From Actinoplanes sp. DH11 (GTDB lineage Bacteria; Actinomycetota; Actinomycetes; Mycobacteriales; Micromonosporaceae): a stretch of DNA of 41,105 nt. The position numbers and the translations under genes are program-made. The DNA is taken from NCBI RefSeq assembly GCF_020873875.1, contig NZ_JAHWGU010000050.1, forward strand, positions 1 to 41,105. Direction: 5' to 3'. The notes beneath the pieces were generated by a model. That model did no database searches. It saw only the letters and a program-made list of their open reading frames with translations, and was not told where the DNA came from. Of the stretch, positions 22,968 to 31,300 are shown in pieces (within the stretch, counting starts at the first letter, position 1; every line of letters starts with the position of its first letter).

Positions 22968-25900
22968 ATGGCGACGAGTTCGGCACGCCCCGACGACCTG
23001 GACGCGTTCGTCCGCGGCAACCGGGCCGCCGACGACGACCTGCGCGGCCGGTTGGCACAGCTGCGCGCGGCCTACGCCGAGTTCCAGAGCGGTAATCGCT
23101 GGGGTCAGCTTGATGCGGCGTCGTTGATCAGTGCGTTCGGGCAGTATCTGGATCTCAACGAGGTGGATGCCCGGTGGGTGGCGCAGATCGCTGAGGCGTT
23201 CCGGGCGGCGGGTGGTGACGGTGATCTGGCGCGGTTGCCGGATGCGGCGATCGCGGCGTCGTTGCGGGCTGCGGGTTTGGGTGGTGGGCGTGGTGCCGTG
23301 ACGTTTGATGATCCGATCGCGTACGGGTTTCCGGCCACCAGTGGTTTCGCTGATGATCCGGTGAACACGGCGAGCGGCAATTTTCTGGTGGCGGTGACTG
23401 ATGTCCGGCTGTGGCGGCGGGTGTACAACAGCCGGTCGGTGGTGGTGGGGGCGTTCGGGGCGGGGTGGTCGTCGTGGGCTGACTGCCGGTTGCGGGCGAC
23501 CGAGGCGGGTGCTGCGTATGTGGGTCCGGACGGGCAGCGGGCGGTGTTCCCGCGCCAGGGTGCGAGCTATGGGCGGGTGGCCGGGGTGGCCGCCGAGGTG
23601 GTGCCGGTCGGTGACGCCTTGGAGTTGCGGTGGTTCGACGGGCGGGTGTGGGTGTTCGACGCGGCCGGGCGGCTGACGACGGCGGACAGGGCGACGTTCG
23701 GTTACACCGAGGGGCGGCTGTCGAGTGTCACGGGGCGTGGTGGGCGCCGTGTCGAGGTGCGGTGGGCGGGCGAGCGGATCGTGGCTGTCGGGGAGGTTCT
23801 CTTCGCGTACGCGGACGGTGTTCTGATCTCGGCCGGTGATCAACGCTACGAACTGGACTCGCAGTCCCGGGTGGCCGCGGTGGTCGACGCGGACGGTGTG
23901 GCGGAGGCCCGGAACAGCTACGACGCCGACGGGCGGGTCGTCGAGCAGGTGTCACGGTTCGGGCGGCGCACCCGGTACGCGTACCTGCCGGGCCGGGTGA
24001 CGGTTGTCGGCGACGTCGACGGGGTCACCAACACCTACGTGCATGACCAGCACGGCCGGCTGCTGTCGGTCACCGACGGTCACGGCAAACGGCTGAGCCG
24101 GACCTATGACGAGTGGGGAAACCCGGTCACGGTCACCGACCGCAAGGGCGCGGTCAGCACCGCACGCTGGGACGACCACGGCCGGCAGCTGCGCCGGGTG
24201 CTGCCCGGCGGCGAGACGTTCGAGTACGGCCACGACGACGCCGGCCGGCTGCTCCAGGTCACGGCCGGTGACGCGTCCGTCCGCTACCGGTACCCCGGCG
24301 ACGAACGCATCCCGGACCGGATCGTCGACCCCGAGGGCGGTGTCACGGAACTCGAGGTGCGCGACGGCCTGGTGCACCGGGTGACCGATCCGGACGGGGT
24401 CAGCCTCACGTTCGGCTTCGACCCGGCCGGCGATCTCGTCGCGGTCACCGACGGCCTCGGCAACACCGCGCGCCTGCGCCGCGACACCGAGGGCAGGCTC
24501 GTCGCGACCGTCACCCCGCTCGGCCGGGAGACCCTGTTCCGGTACGACGCCGCCGGCCGCCTCGTCGAGCGGCACGACCCGGGCGGCGCCGTGTGGCGGT
24601 ACGAGTACTCACCCGCCGGCCGCCTGCTGTCCGCGACCGATCCCACCGGTGCTCGCCGCGAGACCCGGTACGGCGCGCACGGCGAGCCCGAGACCAGGAT
24701 CGACCCGCTCGGCACCGTCGCCGGTCTGCATTGGGACGACGTCGGCAACCTGACCCGGCTGACCGTTTCCGGCGAGGCGAAGTGGGACCTCGCCTACGAC
24801 GCGCTGTCCCGGCTGACCAGCACGACCGACCCGGCCGGCGCCACCTGGCTGCGCGAGTACGACGCCGAAGGCAACCTGACCGCCGCGATCGACCCGGTCG
24901 GCACCCGGCACACCGCCACGATCGACCCGCAGGGCCGGGTCAGCGGGATCGGCGACGGCGTCACCGGCAGCGCGTTCGCCTACGACCGTCTCGGCCGCAC
25001 CCTCGCCCACCTGCGCCCGGACGGCACCGCCGCCCGCGCCGGGTACGACCGCTGCGGGCGCCGGACGGTGATCGAGAACCCGGAGGGCGGGCAGTCCCGG
25101 ATCGAGTACACGCCGGCCGGCCGGGTCCGCCGGGTCGTGACGCCAGGCGGCCACGCGACCGTCTTCGAGCACGACGCCGCCGGCCGGACCGTCGCCCGCA
25201 CCGACGGCGCGGGCCGGCGCACCGAGTTCTACTACGACGCCGACGGCGCCCTGCTCACCGCCGGAGCCGTCACCTTCAGCTACGACGACGCCGGTCGGCT
25301 CGCCGGCCGTGACGGCGTGCGTTACACCCGGGACGCCGCCGGCCGCGTCGTCGCGATCACCGACCCGGCGGGCGGGACCCGCCGGTTCGAACGCGACGCC
25401 GCCGGTCGCGTCGTGGCCGCCACGGACCCGCTCGGGCACCGCAGCACGTACGAGTACCACCCGCGCGGCTGGCTCACCCGGACGACAGATCCGCTCGGCG
25501 CGGCCACCACCTACCGGCACGACGAGGTCGGGCGGGTCGTCGCGGTGACCGATCCGCTGGGCCGCGTCACCCGGTTCACCTACGACCCGGCGGGCCGGAT
25601 GACCGGCCGGGTCGACGCGGCCGGGCGGGCCGTGCGCTGGGCGTTCGACGCGTCCGGGCGGGTCGTCTCGATCGAGGGCGGCGACGGCTCCGCGATCACG
25701 TTCCGCCGGGACACCCTCGGGCGGCCGGTCGCCGTCCGGGAAGGCGACCTCGAGGTGACACTTACCTGGGACCGGGCCGGCCGGTTGCTCGAACGGCGCC
25801 GCGGCGGGCGCACGATGCGACGCCGGTACGGGCCGGACGGCGAACGCACCGCCCTGGTCCTGCCGGACGGCTCGGAACGGACCTACACCTACGACGGCGG

Positions 25901-27713
25901 CGGCCTGCTGTCCGGTATGACGACGCCGCTCACCGGTCATCTCGCTGTCACACGGGATGCGCTGGGACGTATCACCACGATCCAGGGGGCGGACGGCCGC
26001 CGGGCGAGCTGGACGTACGCGGACGACGGTCACCTGGCCGGCTTCGCGTCCGGTGGCCGGGTGGCCCGGCTGGTCCGCGACCCGGCCGGGCGGATCATCG
26101 GGGACGGGACACGAACCTACGGTTACGACGCGGCCGGACAGCTCGTCACGGCAGGTGACCGGACCCTGGAGTACGACGCCGCCGGCCGCCTGATCCGCGA
26201 CGGCGGGCGGGCGTTCACCTACGACGCCGCCGGCCAGCTGACCGGTTCCGGCTATGAGTACGACGGGTCCGGGCGGCGGCTGCGGGACTCCGCGCGATCG
26301 TACGCCTGGGATGGTCTCGGACGGCTGACCACCGTCACCGCCGGCGGCCGCTCGATGAGCGTGCGCACCGATCCGCTCGGTGAACTGGCCGAGGTGGACG
26401 GCCAGGACGTGCTCTGGGACGGCCGGCCCTGTCTGATCGGGGACACCGAGGTCGTCGCGCACGGCATGCCGTGGCAGGCCGGGTCGTCGCCGCTCACGCC
26501 GGACTGGCAGGGCACGCCCGGCGAGGGGCGCGACGAGTGGGGTGCGCCGGCCCTGACCGATCCGGGTCCCGGCTTCCAGGGCGAGCTGGAGTTCGCCGGG
26601 CTGACGTGGCTGCGCAACCGCGTCTACGACCCGTCGTCCCGCGCGTTCCTGAGCCCCGACCCGCTGCCGGCAGTTCCCGGGACGGCCTGGTCGGGGAATC
26701 CGTACCACTACGCCGGCAACGATCCGCTCGGTCACGCCGACCCGCTCGGGCTGCGACCGATAACGGACACCGAACTGGCCGCCTACCGCGACGAGATGGG
26801 CAGCGGCGCCTTCGAGGACGCCGCCGACTGGGTGGGTGAGAACGGGGAGTACCTGGCCGCCGGCGCGATGATCGTGGGCGGGGTGGCGCTGATGTTCACC
26901 GGCGCGGGCGGGCCGGCCGGGATCGCGTTGATGGCGGCGTCCGGCGGCCTGATCGCGGGCGGCGCCAGCGCGGGCATCCAGAAGTTCACCACCGGCGAGG
27001 TCGACTGGGCTCAGGTCGGGCAGGACGCGCTTGTCGGCGCGGTCACCGGGGCCGCCGGCGCGGGCACGGTAGCCATGCTCGGCAGCACCGCCCGGCTCGC
27101 CGCGACCAACCCGTTCGCCCGGGAACTCGCGCTCAACGGGGCCGAAGCCCTGGTCAGCGGCGGCATCGAACGGGGGATGACAGGTGGGGACGTCTTCAAC
27201 CCGCGGGCCGTGGCCACCGACCTGCTCACCGGTGGCGCGGCACCGGCACCCGCCGGCGGCCTCGGCGCGACCACCCGGCACGGCGACCCGCTGGGCGAGA
27301 TCCGCGTGTACTCGAGCGGCAACTCGCCCTCACTCCCCGAGCTGAACCGGCGGGAACCGCTGATCAGCGTGGAGGAGGCCCGGGCCGCCGCGGAACGGCA
27401 GAACCTCGACACCCGCAGCATCGACATCCGCCTGCGCCGCGAGGGCGAAATCGGCTACTACGAATATGGATGGGGGAGTACGGCGTTCCGGCCCAGTTTC
27501 AGTCCGCCCTACCGGGACACACCGATCCGCGCGGATGACGGTAGGTTCATCGTGGACCTGCAACCCTCCGCGCTCCAGGACGAGATGACGGCGGTGAAGA
27601 CGATTTCCCACGAGCTCTTCCACCTGCGGGCATGGGCCCGAGGAGACGACATCCACGACCATGCGTCCGCGGAGACCGCGGCCGAGCTGACCGAGATGTA
27701 TTACCGGCAATGA
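22968..27713 (+). CDS. RHS/YD-repeat polymorphic toxin with zincin-like metallopeptidase tip
   Basis: A 1581-aa polymorphic toxin. The N-terminal helical domain (1 to about 110; RWGQLDAASLISAFGQYL) resembles the putative type VII signal domain of actinobacterial RHS proteins. Then come a DUF6531-like entry block (DPVNTASGNFLVAVTDVRLW, about 128-147), dozens of YD repeats (YDxxGR, about 300-1150) that should form the hollow RHS shell, and the core-associated block ending YHYAGNDPLGHADPLGLR (about 1250). A Gly/Ala-rich hydrophobic pre-toxin region lies at about 1295-1340. The C-terminal tip carries H1548-E-L-F-H1552 in TISHELFHLRAW, with acidic/His residues downstream (HDHASAETAAELTE) as third-ligand candidates: a zinc metallopeptidase. 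The putative immunity gene overlaps its stop. Confidence 0.9.
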   Translation: MATSSARPDDLDAFVRGNRAADDDLRGRLAQLRAAYAEFQSGNRWGQLDAASLISAFGQYLDLNEVDARWVAQIAEAFRAAGGDGDLARLPDAAIAASLRAAGLGGGRGAVTFDDPIAYGFPATSGFADDPVNTASGNFLVAVTDVRLWRRVYNSRSVVVGAFGAGWSSWADCRLRATEAGAAYVGPDGQRAVFPRQGASYGRVAGVAAEVVPVGDALELRWFDGRVWVFDAAGRLTTADRATFGYTEGRLSSVTGRGGRRVEVRWAGERIVAVGEVLFAYADGVLISAGDQRYELDSQSRVAAVVDADGVAEARNSYDADGRVVEQVSRFGRRTRYAYLPGRVTVVGDVDGVTNTYVHDQHGRLLSVTDGHGKRLSRTYDEWGNPVTVTDRKGAVSTARWDDHGRQLRRVLPGGETFEYGHDDAGRLLQVTAGDASVRYRYPGDERIPDRIVDPEGGVTELEVRDGLVHRVTDPDGVSLTFGFDPAGDLVAVTDGLGNTARLRRDTEGRLVATVTPLGRETLFRYDAAGRLVERHDPGGAVWRYEYSPAGRLLSATDPTGARRETRYGAHGEPETRIDPLGTVAGLHWDDVGNLTRLTVSGEAKWDLAYDALSRLTSTTDPAGATWLREYDAEGNLTAAIDPVGTRHTATIDPQGRVSGIGDGVTGSAFAYDRLGRTLAHLRPDGTAARAGYDRCGRRTVIENPEGGQSRIEYTPAGRVRRVVTPGGHATVFEHDAAGRTVARTDGAGRRTEFYYDADGALLTAGAVTFSYDDAGRLAGRDGVRYTRDAAGRVVAITDPAGGTRRFERDAAGRVVAATDPLGHRSTYEYHPRGWLTRTTDPLGAATTYRHDEVGRVVAVTDPLGRVTRFTYDPAGRMTGRVDAAGRAVRWAFDASGRVVSIEGGDGSAITFRRDTLGRPVAVREGDLEVTLTWDRAGRLLERRRGGRTMRRRYGPDGERTALVLPDGSERTYTYDGGGLLSGMTTPLTGHLAVTRDALGRITTIQGADGRRASWTYADDGHLAGFASGGRVARLVRDPAGRIIGDGTRTYGYDAAGQLVTAGDRTLEYDAAGRLIRDGGRAFTYDAAGQLTGSGYEYDGSGRRLRDSARSYAWDGLGRLTTVTAGGRSMSVRTDPLGELAEVDGQDVLWDGRPCLIGDTEVVAHGMPWQAGSSPLTPDWQGTPGEGRDEWGAPALTDPGPGFQGELEFAGLTWLRNRVYDPSSRAFLSPDPLPAVPGTAWSGNPYHYAGNDPLGHADPLGLRPITDTELAAYRDEMGSGAFEDAADWVGENGEYLAAGAMIVGGVALMFTGAGGPAGIALMAASGGLIAGGASAGIQKFTTGEVDWAQVGQDALVGAVTGAAGAGTVAMLGSTARLAATNPFARELALNGAEALVSGGIERGMTGGDVFNPRAVATDLLTGGAAPAPAGGLGATTRHGDPLGEIRVYSSGNSPSLPELNRREPLISVEEARAAAERQNLDTRSIDIRLRREGEIGYYEYGWGSTAFRPSFSPPYRDTPIRADDGRFIVDLQPSALQDEMTAVKTISHELFHLRAWARGDDIHDHASAETAAELTEMYYRQ

Positions 27714-27892
27714 GCGGCGACAACTGGGAACGGGTGGCCTTGGCCCGGACGCGTGAGGACGCGTTCCGGCAGTTCGAGGCGTGGAAGGAACGGACCGGCC
27801 TGACGCCCGCCGAGAACGACATCCGGCTGAACTGGGGCCGCCACGCCGACGGCGGCGACTACTGGGAGATCATTTATATCCGGCCGCGGTGA
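27710..27892 (+). CDS. Putative immunity protein for toxin 1
   Basis: A 60-aa soluble protein beginning MSGDNWERVALARTRED and ending GGDYWEIIYIRPR. It matches no family I recognise. Its ATG overlaps the toxin stop (ATGA), the position and coupling expected for an immunity gene. It is acidic/basic mixed with several Trp residues. The function is inferred from position only. It converges with the second WXG100 gene, leaving 26 nt between. Confidence 0.6.
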   Translation: MSGDNWERVALARTREDAFRQFEAWKERTGLTPAENDIRLNWGRHADGGDYWEIIYIRPR

Positions 27893-27918
27893 GATGGCCG
27901 AGGCTTCTTGCCGGCTCC

Positions 27919-28203
27919 TCAGTAACCGCCACCGGCGGTCATGATGTTCTGTGCGATCTTCTGCAACTGATCGCGCAATTGATCCAATTCCTGCTTCGCC
28001 TTGTCGAGGGCCGCTTTCGTCTCCGGCCACGTCTGATCGCGGAATTGCTGCGCCAGCGGACCGTCCCACACGTCCGGGTTGGACAGCATCTTGCCCTGCG
28101 CGTCGAGCTGGGCGATCTGGTCGGTGAGGCCGCCGTTGATGATCGCCTGAACCTGCTGGATCGACGTCTTCGCCTGGTCCGTCGAGAGTACCCGTGCCGC
28201 CAT
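27919..28203 (-). CDS. WXG100 (ESAT-6-like) protein, copy 2
   Basis: A 94-aa paralogue of the WXG100 protein at 22149, differing only at three positions by my comparison (Ser/Ala in VQxIING, Pro/Ala in DGPLxQQ, Ser/Ala in QKIxQNI). The W-D-G turn and the GGGY terminus are retained. Unlike copy 1 it has no kinase gene behind it; it faces the immunity gene of cassette 1. Its start was taken at ATG 28203 by homology; GGGGGAATGG on the minus strand precedes it. Such strong conservation beside fast-changing toxin tips suggests purifying selection or recent copying. Confidence 0.92.
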   Translation of the reverse strand: MAARVLSTDQAKTSIQQVQAIINGGLTDQIAQLDAQGKMLSNPDVWDGPLAQQFRDQTWPETKAALDKAKQELDQLRDQLQKIAQNIMTAGGGY

Positions 28204-28260
28204 GATGACCATTCCCCCGCATTCGTTGATCCACATTGACGGTGCTGTTTCCGGACTGAC

Positions 28261-28316
28261 ATTGTCCGCACATCAGGCCTATCATCGCAATCACTTGCCA
28301 GATTCGGGGGATGGCG
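28261..28316. promoter_or_regulatory. Conserved divergent promoter region, copy 2
   Basis: Counterpart of 22461-22516, with the same TATCAT (28280-28285) and the same 25-base identical core. Sequence farther upstream (28204-28260) is not conserved, so the shared block marks the functional part. Confidence 0.6.
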
Positions 28317-28343
28317 ATGATCGATATGCTCGGCCGAGGCTGA
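28311..28343 (+). pseudogene. Remnant of the WXG-like partner gene in cassette 2
   Basis: The start region of the WXG-like partner gene (GGGGATGGCGATG, then TCGAT) is present at the equivalent place, but only 8 to 10 codons remain before a TGA (28341-28343), reading MAMIDMLGRG. The bases around the stop (CGGCC, then GTGAC/CTGAC and TGGCGAC) match the end of the intact gene at 22966. The 1-nt gap to the RHS start is also kept. This is best read as an internal deletion of about 140 codons. A short leader peptide is an alternative. Confidence 0.75.
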
Positions 28344-28344
28344 C

Positions 28345-31300
28345 GTGGCGACCAGCTCGGCCCGCCCCGACGACCTGGACGGATTCGTCCGTGGCAACCG
28401 CGCGGCCGACGACGATCTGCGGGGCGACGCGGCCCGGCTCCGAGCGGCCTACGCCGAATTCCAGAGCGGTAACCGCTGGGGTCAGCTTGATGCGGCGTCG
28501 TTGATCAGTGCGTTCGGGCAGTATCTGGATCTCAACGAGGTGGATGCGCGGTGGGTGGCGCAGATCGCTGACGCCTTTCGGGCGGCCGGTGGCGATGGCG
28601 GCCTGGCGCGGTTGCCGGATGCGGCGATCGCGGCGTCGTTGCGGGCTGCGGGTTTGGGTGGTGGGCGTGGTGCCGTGACGTTTGATGATCCGATCGCGTA
28701 CGGGTTTCCGGCCACCAGTGGTTTCGCTGATGATCCGGTGAACACGGCGAGCGGCAATTTTCTGGTGGCGGTGACTGATGTCCGGCTGTGGCGGCGGGTG
28801 TACAACAGCCGGTCGGTGGTGGTGGGGGCGTTCGGGGCGGGGTGGTCGTCGTGGGCTGACTGCCGGTTACGGGCCACCGAGGCGGGTGCGGCGTATGTGG
28901 GGCCGGACGGGCAGCGGGCGGTGTTCCCGCGGCAGGGAGCGGGTTACGGGCGGGTGGCGGGAGTCGCCGCCGAGGTGGTGCCGGTCGATGACGGCAGTCT
29001 TTCGTCCGACGGCGGCCTTTCGCCCAGCGGCGGTGTTTCGTCCGACGGCAGTCTTTCCCCCGACCGCAGTCTTTCGCCCGACGGCGGCCTGGGGCTGGGT
29101 GGCGGGCTGGAGTTGCGGTGGTTCGACGGGCGGGTGTGGGGGTTCGACGCGGCCGGGCGGCTGATCCGGGCGGACACGGTGACGTTCGGTTACACCGAGG
29201 GGCGGTTGTCGAGTGTCACGGGGCGTGGTGGGCGCAGTGTCGAGGTGCGGTGGGCGGGCGAGCGGATCGTGGCCGTCGGGGAGGTTCTCTTCGCGTACGC
29301 GGACGGTGTTCTGATCTCGGCGGGCGATCAGCGCTACGAGCTGGACGAGCACGCGCGCATCACCGCGGTGGCCGACGCCGACGGGGTGGCCGAGGCCCGG
29401 AACAGCTACGACGCCGACGGTCGGGTCGTCGAGCAGGTGTCACGGTTCGGGCTCCGGACCCGATACGCGTACCTGCCGGGCCGGGTGACGGTCGTCGGCG
29501 ATCTTGAGGGCGGGGTCACCAACACCTACGTCCACGACCAGCACGGCCGGCTGCTGTCGGTCACCGACGGTCATGGGGAGTCGCTGAGCCGGACCTATGA
29601 CGAGTGGGGAAATCCGGTCACGGTCACCGACCGCAAGGGCGCGGTAAGTACCGCTCGCTGGGACGACCACGGGCGCCTGCTGCGCCGGACGATGCCCGGT
29701 GAGGCCGCCTTCGACTACCGCTACGACGACGCCGGCCGCCTGCTCGAGGTGGTCACCGGTGACGCCGTTGTCCGTTATCGATATGTCGGTGAGGAGCGGA
29801 TCCCGGCCGCGATCGAGGACCCGGAAGGCGGGGTGACGCGCTTCGAGGTGCGTGCCGGGCTGGTGCACCGGGTGATCGATCCGGACGGGGTCAGCCTCAC
29901 GTTCGGCTTCGACCCGGCCGGCGAGCTGATCTCCACGACGGACGGGCTGGGCAACACCGCGCGTCTGCGGCGCGACGCCGAGGGCAGGCTCGTCGCGACG
30001 GTCACCCCACTGGGCCGGGAGACCCTGTTCCGGTACGACGCCCGTGGTCGCCTGGTCGAGCGGGAGGACCCGGCCGGCGGGGTCTGGCGCTACGCGCACT
30101 CGCCGGCCGGCCGCATCGTGGCCGTGACCGATCCGGCCGGTGCCCGCCGCGAGACCCGGTACGGCCCGCACGGTTCGATCGAGGCCACCGTCGACCCGCT
30201 CGGCCAGGTCACCGGCCGCGCCTACGACGACGTCGGCAACCTGAGCCGGCTGACCGCTCCGGACGGCGCGAAATGGGACTTCACCTACGACGCGCTGTCC
30301 CGGCTGACCGCGACCACCGACCCGGCCGGCGCGACGTGGCTGCGCGAGTACGACGCCGAGGGCAACCCGATCGGCGCCGTCGACCCGTCCGGTGTGCACC
30401 GCACCGCCGACGTCGACGGCAACGGCCGGATCACCGGGCTCGGCGACGGCCTGACCGGCAGCGCCTTCGAGTACGACGACCTCGGCCGCACCACCGCCCA
30501 CGTGCGGCCGGACGGCACCGAGGCACGCGCCGGGTACGACAGGTGCGGCCGGCGGACCACGATCACCGCTCCGCTCGGCGGGGTCACCCGGATCGAGTAC
30601 ACAGCCGCCGGCCGGGTGCGCCGGGTGCTGTCACCGGGCGGCCGCGCGACCGTTTTCGACTATGACGCAGCCGGTCGCCGGGTGGCCCGCACCGACGGGG
30701 CCGGGCGGCGTACCGAGTTCCGCTACGACGCCGACGGCGCGTTGCTCACCGCCGGCCCGGTCACGTTCGGCTATGACGACGCCGGCCGGCTCGCCCGCCG
30801 CGACGGCACCCGTTTCACCTACGACGCGGTGGGCCGGGTCGTCGCGGTGACCGACCCGACCGGCGGGACCCGCCGGTTCGAGCACGACGCCGCCGGCCGC
30901 CTGGTGGCCGCGATCGATCAGCTCGGGAACCGGACCGTCTACGACCGTCACCCCCGTGGCTGGGTCACTCGGGTTACCGATCCGCTCGGCGCCGTCACCG
31001 CCTACCGGCACGACGAGCGGGGACGTGTCGTCCGGATGACGGACCCGCTGGGCCGTCACACCACGTTCACCTGGGACAATTCGGGCAGGCTGACCGGGCG
31101 CACCGACGGCGCCGGGCGCACGGTCGCCTGGCGGTACGACGCGTTCGGCCGGGTCGTGACGATGACGGCCGGGGACGGCACGGCCGTGACGTTCCGGCGG
31201 GACACGCTCGGCCGCCCGGTCGCCGTCGACGAGGGAGAACACCGGCAGCGGCTGGTCTGGGACCGGGCCGGGCGGCTGATCGAAAACGACCGGGACGGCC

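Noticed and set aside
24609..27281. Long antisense frames across both RHS genes (also 30631-32928)
   Set aside because: They mirror the YD repeats, have low-complexity composition and lack ribosome sites.
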